A DNA stretch of 64,000 nt, taken from CAVPNY01 sp963706905 (GTDB taxonomy: Bacteria; Chloroflexota; Anaerolineae; Anaerolineales; UBA4823). Every line of letters starts with the position of its first letter. Position 1 is the stretch's first letter. Under the pieces are notes generated by a model. That model did not search any database and was not told the origin of the DNA. It saw nothing but the letters and a program-made list of their open reading frames with translations. Shown here in pieces: positions 38,109 through 46,006 of this stretch. The stretch is from positions 1 to 64,000 of the forward strand of contig CAVPNY010000013.1 of assembly GCA_963706905.1 (NCBI GenBank). The letters are read 5' to 3'. Position numbers and translations under genes: made by a program.

Positions 38109-38579
38109 ATGCTCAGTCCCAGCGCTCAGAAAGTCCAGGAGGCGTTAAGCCAATCGGGTGTTCAACTGCAAGTGGTCGAGTTACCGGCCTCGACGCGCAC
38201 TTCAGCCGAGGCGGCCCAGGCAGTGGGCTGCCAGGTAGGGCAGATCGCCAAATCACTGGTGTTCAAGACAAGCGACACTCAGAAGCCCATCCTGGTAATC
38301 GCCAGCGGCGCCAACCGGGTCGACGAGGCCAAGATCGGAGCACGCCTGGGCGAGGCGATTGGAAAGGCCGATGCGGATTTCGTACGCTCACGCACTGGTT
38401 TTGTGATCGGCGGCGTGCCGCCAGTGGGTCATACTGAGGCGCTAAAAACCTTTATCGATGAAGATCTGCTGAACTACCAACAGATCTGGGCTGCGGCTGG
38501 CACACCCAATGCTGTGTTTCCGTTAACACCCACTGACCTGATCCAGATCACGCACGGGGAAGTGATCAAGGTTAAGTGA
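38109..38579 (+). CDS. YbaK/ProX-type aminoacyl-tRNA deacylase
   Basis: A 156-aa protein of the YbaK/EbsC family. It contains VGCQVGQIAKSLVFK with the conserved catalytic Lys, VDEAKIGARLG and the GxxPP motif VIGGVPPVGH. Family members hydrolyse mischarged Cys- or Ala-tRNA(Pro) in trans. Length matches stand-alone forms. The stop overlaps the next gene's GTG start by 4 nt. Confidence 0.88.
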   Translation: MLSPSAQKVQEALSQSGVQLQVVELPASTRTSAEAAQAVGCQVGQIAKSLVFKTSDTQKPILVIASGANRVDEAKIGARLGEAIGKADADFVRSRTGFVIGGVPPVGHTEALKTFIDEDLLNYQQIWAAAGTPNAVFPLTPTDLIQITHGEVIKVK

Positions 38580-39397
38580 CTTTAACCATCCCCATGATGA
38601 GTTTCCTGACCATCTTCGGACTCGCATTATTGGTTATCACTGGCAGTGTAACCTTACTCTGGCTGATCAGCTTGGGGCTGCATGACGCCAGTATCGTGGA
38701 TATTTTTTGGGGAGTGGGTTTCATTCTCCTGACCTGGTTCTATTTTGCTCAGACAGATGGCTTTCAGGAGCGAGGAGTGCTCGTATGCGGGCTGGTGACG
38801 GTTTGGGGCTTGCGCCTCTCCCTGCATATCCTGCGACGCAATTGGGGCAAAGGGGAGGATGTGCGCTATCGTAAATGGCGCGAGCAGGCTGGGGGTAGAT
38901 TCTGGTGGATCAGCTTCTTCAAAGTCTTCATCGTGCAGGGCTTCTTATTATGGTTGATCTCAGCCCCCCTGCTCGCCGCGCAATTCAGTCGATTACCTGC
39001 GCAACTTACCGCTTTGGATTGGCTGGGCGCGTCAGTATGGCTGGTGGGGTTTCTCTTTGAGACCATCGGGGATTGGCAGCTAACCCATTTCCACAAGAAC
39101 CCGGCAAACGCGGGAGGCGTTCTGCGCAGTGGCCTGTGGGGCTATTCACGCCACCCCAATTACTTTGGTGAAGCCACCTTGTGGTGGGGATACTTCCTGA
39201 TTGCTCTGGCAACTCCCGGTGGGCTATGGACGATCTTCAGCCCGGCCCTGATGACCTGGCTGCTGGTAAGAGTATCAGGGGTCGCCATGCTGGAAAGAAA
39301 CCTGCTGGAAAACAAGCCTGGTTACCTGGCTTATGTACAATCCACCAGTGCATTCGTCCCCTGGTTTCAGAAAGGAAGGCAACCGGATGTCCGTTAA
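38576..39397 (+). CDS. DUF1295 (steroid 5-alpha-reductase-like) membrane protein
   Basis: A 273-aa protein with about 7 membrane helices. The start is GTG 38576, overlapping the YbaK-like stop (GTGA), or ATG 38594. Conserved C-terminal motif GLWGYSRHPNYFGEATLWWGYF is the nucleotide-binding signature of the DUF1295/isoprenylcysteine-methyltransferase-like superfamily, preceded by RNWGKGEDVRYRKWRE. Members are probable reductases or methyltransferases of membrane lipids; the substrate is unknown. Confidence 0.88.
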   Translation: MTLTIPMMSFLTIFGLALLVITGSVTLLWLISLGLHDASIVDIFWGVGFILLTWFYFAQTDGFQERGVLVCGLVTVWGLRLSLHILRRNWGKGEDVRYRKWREQAGGRFWWISFFKVFIVQGFLLWLISAPLLAAQFSRLPAQLTALDWLGASVWLVGFLFETIGDWQLTHFHKNPANAGGVLRSGLWGYSRHPNYFGEATLWWGYFLIALATPGGLWTIFSPALMTWLLVRVSGVAMLERNLLENKPGYLAYVQSTSAFVPWFQKGRQPDVR

Positions 39398-39536
39398 AAG
39401 TAGGCCTCGAAAACGGCGTAGAGGGGCGGTCGCTGGCGTGGTGGGTGAATTCTGGAGCCCGCGCAAGCTGTTACTCCGGGCAATACGGCACGAGCGCGAC
39501 CACACCGCTCACATTCAAAAGCTGAAGCCAAGATGA
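39387..39536 (+). CDS. Small basic ORF, possible DinB-like C-terminal remnant
   Basis: A 49-aa frame. The first half is highly basic (RPRKRRRGAVAG). The end (RAIRHERDHTAHIQKLK) resembles the last helix of DinB/DUF664 proteins with its HxxxH metal-binding pattern. It overlaps the 3' end of the DUF1295 gene by 11 nt and the next ATG by 4 nt (ATGA), which supports translation. It could be a genuine small protein or a remnant. Confidence 0.4.
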   Translation: MSVKSRPRKRRRGAVAGVVGEFWSPRKLLLRAIRHERDHTAHIQKLKPR

Positions 39537-40825
39537 CTGATAGCATTCGAGATCTACTGGTGCGCGGCATCGCTGCCGCAAAAGCACAGGACAAAGATGA
39601 GGCGTGTTTCTTCCTTGAATGGGTTCTGAGGCTCGATCCCCCGCTCGACGAGCGCCTGGAAGCGCTGTACTGGCTGAACGAAGCCAGCGACGACTCAAAG
39701 AAAAAGCGTGACTGCCTGGAAGAGATCCTGGCTCGCAGGCCAACCGATTACCGGGCACGGCGAAGCCTGGCCGTGCTGGAAGGGAGACTTGATCCAAGAA
39801 CGATCATCAATCCCGACCAACCGGTTCCAGTACCAGATGACATTGAAGAAGAAACGAGTGCGCAACGATTTGTCTGCTCCAAATGCGGTGGGCGGCTGGT
39901 CTACACTCCGGATGGACAATCGCTCACCTGCGAATTCTGCGATCAGCAGGAGGCGCTGTCCCACCAACTGGAATCAACACAATTGGAAATGAACGATGAA
40001 TTCACCGTGGCGATGGCTACTTCACAGGGACACAGCCGCCCGGTGACAATCCGCTCTTTTGAGTGCCGCGCCTGTGGGGCAAGGTTCATGCTCGCTCCAC
40101 AAGCGCTGTCAACCAACTGCCCTTACTGCGATTCGGTTTACGTTCTCGATACCAGTGAACGCAAACCCATCCGGGCGCCGGATCAGATCATCCCATTTAA
40201 GATCGATCATTCCAGGGCAGAGGCGATCCTGGAAGCCTGGTTTGTTTCCCGACGCATTCCAGCAAAGAGCCAGGCGGCAGTTCTACAAGGACGCTACCTG
40301 CCGGTCTGGAATTTTTCCATCTCGGGTTCTGTCACCTGGCCAACCGAATCGATTGAAGGCGAACTGTGGAGTACAGCTGAGAGCCAGAAATATGTCTCCT
40401 TTGCCGGGATTCTCATCCCAGCCACCCAGTCATTCCCTATGCAATTTCTGGATGGAGATAACCGATTCGATCTAAGCGAAATCTGCCAGTACGAGGCAGC
40501 CTTTCTCGCCGATTGGCCGGCAGAAACGTACCAGCTGACCTTATCGGATGCCTCACTGAGAGCCCGCTGGGAGGTTGTCGAGCGCGTACGCGCCATGGCC
40601 TCGCGTGAGGGCGCGGCGAGCATGCACGACCTCAAAATCAACTCAATGGATCTGATCATCACCGCGTTCGATGTGCTGCTCCTGCCAGTCTGGTTCGCTC
40701 AATTCCAGCACCGAGGAGAGCAATATTGGGCTTACATCAATGGGCAAAACGGAATGTTACTCGGCGAACAACCAGGAGAAAGAGACAATGACGGCTGGCT
40801 TGCCCGCACGTTGGGCGGTAATTAG
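39533..40825 (+). CDS. TPR/zinc-ribbon protein of unknown function
   Basis: A 430-aa cytoplasmic protein. Residues 1-85 look like a TPR-type helical repeat (ACFFLEWVLRLDPPLDERLEALYWL). Two zinc ribbons follow: CSKCGG...CEFCDQQ (about 118-143) and CRACGARF...CPYCDS (about 180-202). The C-terminal half (IIPFKIDHSRAEAILEAWF...) resembles the region after the ribbon in bacterial proteins annotated as zinc-ribbon or primosomal-N'-like. No catalytic motif is seen. It ends the corA-headed run. Confidence 0.75.
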   Translation: MTDSIRDLLVRGIAAAKAQDKDEACFFLEWVLRLDPPLDERLEALYWLNEASDDSKKKRDCLEEILARRPTDYRARRSLAVLEGRLDPRTIINPDQPVPVPDDIEEETSAQRFVCSKCGGRLVYTPDGQSLTCEFCDQQEALSHQLESTQLEMNDEFTVAMATSQGHSRPVTIRSFECRACGARFMLAPQALSTNCPYCDSVYVLDTSERKPIRAPDQIIPFKIDHSRAEAILEAWFVSRRIPAKSQAAVLQGRYLPVWNFSISGSVTWPTESIEGELWSTAESQKYVSFAGILIPATQSFPMQFLDGDNRFDLSEICQYEAAFLADWPAETYQLTLSDASLRARWEVVERVRAMASREGAASMHDLKINSMDLIITAFDVLLLPVWFAQFQHRGEQYWAYINGQNGMLLGEQPGERDNDGWLARTLGGN

Positions 40826-40860
40826 CACTAAAATCTCCTCTCAATTCAAATAAATTCAGG

Positions 40861-40866
40861 TATAAT
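40861..40866 (+). promoter_or_regulatory. -10 box upstream of moaA
   Basis: A perfect TATAAT 47 nt before the moaA ATG, in an AT-rich stretch. No -35 of good quality at 16-18 nt, so the call rests on the -10 and local AT-richness. Confidence 0.4.
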
Positions 40867-40913
40867 TTTGATAATTATTGTCATAAATATCTACTCGAAC
40901 TGCTGAGAATTGC

Positions 40914-41894
40914 ATGGCCCTTGATCGTTTTGGTCGCTTTATTTCCTATCTGCGGATCAGTCTGACTGATCATTGCAACCTGCGCTGCGTGTACTGCATG
41001 CCGGAGGAGATGACCTTTCGCCCCAATGCAGAGTTAATGCAAGACGACGAGGTGATTCAATTCGTTCAGCTATTCTCAAGGCTAGGTTTTTATAAAATCC
41101 GGCTGACTGGCGGGGAGCCCACCGTGCGCGCCAATATCGTCGAACTGGTGCGCGAGATTACGCACACACCAGGTATGCGGTCTGTATCGATGACAACCAA
41201 CGGCGTCCTTCTGCCCCGTCTGGCGCACCCCCTGGCGGAGGCTGGCTTGCAGCGGGTCAATATCAGCCTGGATACGCTAGACCCTGAAAAGTTCAACCGG
41301 CTGACACGCTGGGGAAAATTAGAGGATGTTTGGCAGGGCATCCAGGCCGCAGAAGAAGCCGGGCTCTCGCCGGTAAAGATCAATGCAGTCATCGTGCGAG
41401 GTTATAACGAATCAGATGTTGTTGAACTGGCCCAACTGACTTTAGATCATCCATGGCAGGTGCGCTTCATTGAAATGATGCCCTTCGCCGGGGCGACCGA
41501 CTTGCAGCGTGACCAGGTGGTGACGGCAGACGAGATGCAAGCACGAATTGAGGACGTGTACGGGGCTATGGATATAGCTGGAGATGGACAATTAGACGGC
41601 GAAGCACGCATCTTCCACATCCCCGGCGCTCGAGGAGATGTTGGTTTTATTTCCACGGTGACTCAACCATTCTGTGCATCCTGTAACCGGGCGCGATTGA
41701 CGGCCGATGGCCGCCTCAGGTTATGCTTACTGCGCGAAGGTGAAGTAGACCTGCTCACCCCGCTGCGCGCTGGCGCCAGCCAGGATGAACTACGCCAGTT
41801 GATCCTGGAGGGAATCTGGAACAAACCCTGGGGGCATGGTCTAGCGGATGGAATTATCCCGCTCAACCGTGTGATGAGCCAAATCGGGGGATAA
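40914..41894 (+). CDS. moaA: GTP 3',8-cyclase (molybdenum cofactor biosynthesis)
   Basis: A 326-aa radical-SAM enzyme. The N-terminal 4Fe-4S ligands are Cys21, Cys25 and Cys28 in DHCNLRCVYCMP. The SAM motif is LTGGEPTVR. A second cluster site, FCASCNRARLTADGRLRLCLL, gives the CxxC-x13-C pattern specific to MoaA. It converts GTP to 3',8-cyclo-GTP, the first step to cyclic pyranopterin. It lacks the usual C-terminal GG of some MoaA only loosely: it ends MSQIGG, which is the expected Gly-Gly. No other moa gene is nearby. It is convergent with the DUF92 gene, 9 nt away. Confidence 0.93.
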   Translation: MALDRFGRFISYLRISLTDHCNLRCVYCMPEEMTFRPNAELMQDDEVIQFVQLFSRLGFYKIRLTGGEPTVRANIVELVREITHTPGMRSVSMTTNGVLLPRLAHPLAEAGLQRVNISLDTLDPEKFNRLTRWGKLEDVWQGIQAAEEAGLSPVKINAVIVRGYNESDVVELAQLTLDHPWQVRFIEMMPFAGATDLQRDQVVTADEMQARIEDVYGAMDIAGDGQLDGEARIFHIPGARGDVGFISTVTQPFCASCNRARLTADGRLRLCLLREGEVDLLTPLRAGASQDELRQLILEGIWNKPWGHGLADGIIPLNRVMSQIGG

Positions 41895-41903
41895 ATGGGC
41901 TGG

Positions 41904-42704
41904 TTAAAAAAGTAAACAACCGGCTGCAAGGGCAACGCCAGCCCCTGCCAGCGAGCAGAAGAAATTCACCAAATCATTATTCAACCAAGACCACCCACGC
42001 GCCAGAGAGGTTTGATTGCCACAGCGGTGGAGGGGATAACGTTCGGTCTCTTTCTGGCAGGCTGGGCAGTAATAGATCGCCTGTACAGTTGCCCCGAGGA
42101 AGGAATCGAACGTCGATCCAGCCAAACCGGCCAGCGGGATAATCGCCATTAACCCCCAAGAGGGGAGATGTGGGGAAAATAAGACGGCACCCAAACCGAT
42201 CAGCGCGGCTCCTGCTAAAGCTGCCAGATAACCAGCGAGTGTGACTGCGCCCGAAGTACCGCGCTCGACAGGCTTTCCGTTGGTGATCAGCCTGGGCGGC
42301 CGGCGGCTCAGTACCCCCAGCTCGGTTGCCCAGGTATCGGCGTTGACCGCAGCCATCGTTCCAGCAAAGGCAATCCACGGCCAATCCTGGTCTGGGAAAA
42401 CTGCAGATGCCACTGCAAACAAGGCTCCGAGACCACCATTGGCCAGCACCTGACCAATGTCACGCTGCGAGCCTTTGGAAAACTTCTCTCCGAGGGCAGC
42501 TTTTTTCCCGGTGAAGAGGCGCGAAAGCACACTGGATGAGATAAAAAATGTCAACAACAGGACTGCCCAAGGAATACCACCCAGCCCGAAGATCAAACCT
42601 CCGGTCAGAGTCGCACCCAAGGCACCGCTCAGGCTGAGCGCCCTGGCGCGGTATGCTAAAAAACCAATCAACGCCCCAAAAAGAAATCCCAGGATTAACT
42701 GCAT
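41904..42704 (-). CDS. DUF92-family membrane protein (phytyl-phosphate-kinase-like)
   Basis: A 266-aa protein with 6-7 membrane helices. It carries the DUF92 pattern GALGATLTGGLIFGLGG, AAVNADTWATELG, GTSGAVTLAG and LAGSTFDSFLGATVQA. The plant homolog VTE6 phosphorylates phytyl phosphate; bacterial members are thought to act on isoprenoid phosphates. A CPAC...CG element (YYCPACQKETERYPLHRCGN) is typical of the family. It sits downstream of the phased DnaA-box array. Confidence 0.85.
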   Translation of the reverse strand: MQLILGFLFGALIGFLAYRARALSLSGALGATLTGGLIFGLGGIPWAVLLLTFFISSSVLSRLFTGKKAALGEKFSKGSQRDIGQVLANGGLGALFAVASAVFPDQDWPWIAFAGTMAAVNADTWATELGVLSRRPPRLITNGKPVERGTSGAVTLAGYLAALAGAALIGLGAVLFSPHLPSWGLMAIIPLAGLAGSTFDSFLGATVQAIYYCPACQKETERYPLHRCGNQTSLARGWSWLNNDLVNFFCSLAGAGVALAAGCLLF

Positions 42705-42749
42705 AATCGTGCCTCGCGCTTAGAAAAAGAGTGACGCCGGGGAGAAAGG

Positions 42750-42821
42750 TGTGGATAACTGCCCATTTTCTGTGGATATCTGCAGAAAAACTGTGGATAA
42801 CTCTGTGAGAAACAGGGATAA
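42750..42821. promoter_or_regulatory. Four DnaA-box-like sites at exact 21-bp spacing
   Basis: TGTGGATAA (42750-42758), TGTGGATAT (42771-42779), TGTGGATAA (42792-42800) and a degenerate CAGGGATAA (42813-42821) start exactly 21 bp apart on one strand. TGTGGATAA is the complement of the consensus DnaA box TTATCCACA. The array fills most of the 117-bp gap between the DUF92 and PH-domain genes. It could be a DnaA-bound regulatory site, a titration cluster or part of a replication origin. Confidence 0.7.
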
Positions 42822-43730
42822 TTACCCGCGAGCCATGATCGATAATAAGGCAACTAAGAATAGCAGGCTGGTAAACCCACCACAACCCCAGAGTATATAA
42901 GCAATAATTTCTTCACCCTGACGGCGGAAGAAAAACATCCCAACAAGCAGGTCTGCCAGGTAGAAAAAACCGTTGATGAGCGGCAATAAAAGCACCTGAA
43001 CTGAAGGGACAGGATCTACCAGGCTGCTGGTCGGATTGAAACGCAATGTGACAGTTGAGTGGGAAGGAATCAGCAGGCTGGCAACCACAAAAACAATCAA
43101 GGTCAAAACCAGACCGGCGATCAACAAGTAACGAACCGGCCGAACAGCCCACACTTGCGCCAGCAAAAATGATGGGTAAGTGGAGCGCGCCGGAAAAGGG
43201 GTCAACGAACCTAATTCAGCGAATTGCTGGGAGATACGCAGAAACTCGTCCCGCCCGGCTGGGGATATGGCAAAGATGCGCTCAGGGGTGGCAATCAAGA
43301 TCAGCGGCGAGCGCTGCGCAGACAGGAATTCAACCTGGGCGCTATCCAACTGGTCACGCTCCCCATATACCGCTCCTGGCCAACACAATTTAGGAAGCCG
43401 CAGCGGCTGGTCAAGGTCGGTTGATGAGCGGACCCATTGCACCTGATCCATGGGGATGTCAACTTCCCGCAACCCCCAATACAGGTGAATTCCGTCTCTT
43501 TCGATCAGATAAGAGGCCTTCCACAAGGCATACATGCGGTAAGCCAGGAAGGGAATCAAGAAAACTGCCAGCAATGAAACAAACAAGTAAAGCAAGATTA
43601 CCGGAGCAGCTTGGGCGTTGGTCGCCCGCCAAATTCCCCAACCACTGACTAATATAAAAATTAGGATAACGCCACCATGAAATAACAAGCCGCCACGAAT
43701 GGGCGGGTTGAACCTGTATTCCCTGTTCAC
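42822..43730 (-). CDS. Bacterial PH-domain membrane protein
   Basis: A 302-aa protein. Two N-terminal helices (GVILIFILVSGWGIW; VILLYLFVSLLAVFLIPFLAY) are followed by a PH-like domain of about 110 residues (SYLIERDGIHLYWGLREVDIPMDQVQWVR ... AISPAGRDEFL) and three further helices. The pattern WGLREVDIPMDQV is typical of the PF10882-type bacterial PH domain. Function is unknown; related proteins are membrane scaffolds or sporulation/stress proteins. It is a single gene between two intergenic signals. Confidence 0.75.
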   Translation of the reverse strand: MNREYRFNPPIRGGLLFHGGVILIFILVSGWGIWRATNAQAAPVILLYLFVSLLAVFLIPFLAYRMYALWKASYLIERDGIHLYWGLREVDIPMDQVQWVRSSTDLDQPLRLPKLCWPGAVYGERDQLDSAQVEFLSAQRSPLILIATPERIFAISPAGRDEFLRISQQFAELGSLTPFPARSTYPSFLLAQVWAVRPVRYLLIAGLVLTLIVFVVASLLIPSHSTVTLRFNPTSSLVDPVPSVQVLLLPLINGFFYLADLLVGMFFFRRQGEEIIAYILWGCGGFTSLLFLVALLSIMARG

Positions 43731-43792
43731 AGGCCCAATTGTAAATCATTAAGGGGTGATGCAGTTGAAAGTGATATTGGGAGTTTACCCGT

Positions 43793-43837
43793 AAAAAAAC
43801 GAAGGTAGCGAACAAGAACTTGTTCGCTACCTCGTTT
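43793..43837 (-). terminator. Intrinsic terminator of the SIMPL gene
   Basis: A 13-bp stem GGTAGCGAACAAG (43804-43816) with CTTGTTCGCTACC (43819-43831), extended by AAACGA/TCGTTT. On the minus strand the stem is followed by seven T (43799-43793). It lies 15 nt past the stop of the SIMPL gene. Confidence 0.88.
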
Positions 43838-43851
43838 GGGGGGTGGGTCAG

Positions 43852-44577
43852 CTATTCGATGACGTAAACGACAGTGACGTCCGATGTAATCGTCAGTTGT
43901 CCGGGTGAAATCGGCACAGTGGAGGCGGCAGCCTCGGCAGCACCGCCACCGCGCATTTCGTAATATACCGGATAAGAAGTGGCTTCGCTGATTGTCTGGA
44001 TCTGGCCGAGCGATACACCAGCGGCCTGGGCAAGCTCTGTAGCCTTGGCTTCAGCATCTGCTACGGCATTCTCGCGGGCGTCGGATTGGGCCGCAGTTTT
44101 ATCTTCAACGTCAAAGGTGATACCATAGATTGAATTAGCACCGTTAGACACTGCGGTATCTAACACATCACCCAGCGTTTCCAGGTCACGGATCTTTACC
44201 AGCACCGTGTTCTCTACAACGTAGATCGTGCTGATGATATTTCCTTGATCGTCATACTGCTGTTGTGGGTAAATACTGAAGTTGGAGGTCTGGATATCAT
44301 TCTCTGCCACGCCCATGTCACTCAGCGCTCCCACTACCTGCTGGATCTGAGTATTATTATCTACAACCGCCTCTGAGGCGCTCTCATGATCGGTGCGAAC
44401 ACCAATGGAGATAGTAGCCATGTCGGGAGTTAGATAAACCCGGCCATTTCCTATAACGCTAAGAGTTCGCACTGGCGAAGAAGAAGCTTCCGGCGTGGTT
44501 TGCTGACTGACAAACGCACTGAGAAGTAATCCCATAATCACCAACCCTCCGAACAGTATTAATGACTTCCTTTGCAT
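43852..44577 (-). CDS. SIMPL-domain (DUF541) periplasmic/surface protein
   Basis: A 241-aa protein with an N-terminal signal or anchor (SLILFGGLVIMGLLLSAFV), then a DUF541 domain: LSVIGNGRVYLTPDMATISIGVRT, VENTVLVKIRDLETLGDVLDTAVSNGANSI, and ARENAVADAEAKATELAQAAG. Family members (BP26-like) form ring-shaped channels or bind interaction partners; their cellular role is poorly known. SD AAGGAAGG 6 nt before ATG. It is monocistronic with its own terminator. Confidence 0.88.
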   Translation of the reverse strand: MQRKSLILFGGLVIMGLLLSAFVSQQTTPEASSSPVRTLSVIGNGRVYLTPDMATISIGVRTDHESASEAVVDNNTQIQQVVGALSDMGVAENDIQTSNFSIYPQQQYDDQGNIISTIYVVENTVLVKIRDLETLGDVLDTAVSNGANSIYGITFDVEDKTAAQSDARENAVADAEAKATELAQAAGVSLGQIQTISEATSYPVYYEMRGGGAAEAAASTVPISPGQLTITSDVTVVYVIE

Positions 44578-44664
44578 AGTAACCTTCCTTTTGTAAGATT
44601 TGAATTTGGATGGATCATATCACCAAGACGTCCCAGGCAACCAAAAAGTTCCACACCATCAAGG

Positions 44665-44670
44665 TATAAT
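44665..44670 (+). promoter_or_regulatory. -10 box for the nucleotidyltransferase-gatB operon
   Basis: A perfect TATAAT about 99 nt before ATG 44769. No clear -35. It drives a three-gene transcript with tight junctions. Confidence 0.4.
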
Positions 44671-44768
44671 TACTGCGATTCAATGGCCTGGAGATCTACG
44701 ATCAAATCAGAAATCTCGCGTATGAAAACCCAAAAAATCAACTCATCCAACGGGGAGATATCCTACAA

Positions 44769-45779
44769 ATGGGAACTACTTTAAAGATAGTGATACCAAT
44801 GGCTGGCCTGGGTACCCGTCTGCGACCACATACCTGGAGCAAACCCAAGCAACTGGTGAGCGTGGCTGGCAAACCAGTCCTGGACCACGTCCTGGATACG
44901 CTTGCCACCTTGCCGGACCCGGACAACATCGAGTTAATCAATATCGTCGGATACTTGGGTGACCAGATCCAGGATCACATGCAATCGCGGTACCCACAAA
45001 TTAAGAGCCATTTTGTGACTCAGGATGACCCGCGCGGGCAATCCCATGCCATCTACCTGGCCCGCCGCTATCTTAGCGGGCCAATGATGGTTGTATTTGC
45101 CGACACATTGTTAGACGTGAATTTATCGGTCCTGGCCAGCGAGGCTGCCGAAGCAGTGGTGTGGGTCAAACAAGTCCCGGACCCGCGCCGCTTTGGAGTG
45201 GCTGTAACCGACCAGGATGGCTGGGTTACACGCTTAATCGAAAAACCAGATGATATGAGTAACAATCTGGCCGTGGTAGGGTTTTATTATTTCAGCAACG
45301 CAGAAGTGCTGGTGGCAGCGATCCAAGAGCAAATGCGCCGCCAACTGGAACTCAACGGCGAGTTCTTCCTGGCTGACGCGGTTAATATCATGCTGGAACG
45401 CGGCCTCAAGATGCGCATCGAAAAAGTTGATACCTGGCTGGATGCAGGCACGCCAGAAGCGCTCCTGGAGACAAACCGCTATCTTCTGGCGAAGGGTCAC
45501 AATAACAGCGAAGAGGCGGCAAAACGCAAGAATTGTGTCATCATCCCACCCGTTTTTATCCACCCAACGGCAGAGACACAAAACTCAATCATTGGCCCAG
45601 ATGTATCGATCGGTGCCGGGGCTTATGTGCGCAGCAGCATCCTGCGCAACTCTATACTAGAAGACGAGGCTCAGGCGACTGATGTGATCCTGGAGAGCTC
45701 GATGCTCGGCCGGCGTTCACACATCCAGCGGCGAGCCGGATCGGTGAACGCTGGCGACAACACAATCATCACCCTGTAA
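44769..45779 (+). CDS. Sugar-phosphate nucleotidyltransferase
   Basis: A 336-aa protein. The N-terminal NTP_transferase domain has VIPMAGLGTRLRPHTWSKPKQLV (G-x-G-T-R-x(n)-P-K) and MVVFADTLLDVN (metal Asp). A C-terminal left-handed beta-helix segment follows (FIHPTAETQNSIIGPDVSIGAGAYVRSSIL), as in GlmU- or RfbA-like long forms. It activates a sugar-1-phosphate to an NDP-sugar; the base and sugar are not determinable. An upstream ATG-less frame and SD GGGGAG support the start. It overlaps the next gene by one base (TAATG). Confidence 0.85.
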   Translation: MGTTLKIVIPMAGLGTRLRPHTWSKPKQLVSVAGKPVLDHVLDTLATLPDPDNIELINIVGYLGDQIQDHMQSRYPQIKSHFVTQDDPRGQSHAIYLARRYLSGPMMVVFADTLLDVNLSVLASEAAEAVVWVKQVPDPRRFGVAVTDQDGWVTRLIEKPDDMSNNLAVVGFYYFSNAEVLVAAIQEQMRRQLELNGEFFLADAVNIMLERGLKMRIEKVDTWLDAGTPEALLETNRYLLAKGHNNSEEAAKRKNCVIIPPVFIHPTAETQNSIIGPDVSIGAGAYVRSSILRNSILEDEAQATDVILESSMLGRRSHIQRRAGSVNAGDNTIITL

Positions 45780-46003
45780 TGGACAACCCGGTAGAATGCC
45801 ATTCTGGTCATACCTACGCTCAACGACCCACTGCGCTCTACTGGGGAGACGAGCGCCTGGGTATCGAGGAAATCCTAGATGAGTGGCATTCGCCAAACGC
45901 CAGGCACTTTAAGGTGGTAACAGTTCACAGCTTGATTTTCGAGCTATCTTACCGGGAAGATTCCGACCAGTGGAAAATAATCCCCTTATTCGGTGAAGAG
46001 TGA
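45779..46003 (+). CDS. Small protein of unknown function, DUF6504-like
   Basis: A 74-aa protein whose ATG shares a base with the upstream stop. It contains YAQRPTALYWGDERLGIEEILDEWHSP and FELSYREDSDQWKI, a pattern resembling small DUF6504-type proteins seen in Chloroflexota and Deinococcota. There is no signal or helix. It lies 3 nt before gatB. The family link is tentative; the reading frame is well supported by its junctions. Confidence 0.65.
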   Translation: MDNPVECHSGHTYAQRPTALYWGDERLGIEEILDEWHSPNARHFKVVTVHSLIFELSYREDSDQWKIIPLFGEE

Positions 46004-46006
46004 TCT

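Noticed and set aside
42750..42821. Calling the DnaA-box array the chromosomal origin (oriC)
   Set aside because: No dnaA, no clear AT-rich unwinding element and no genome-wide skew are available from the window, so only the boxes themselves are claimed.
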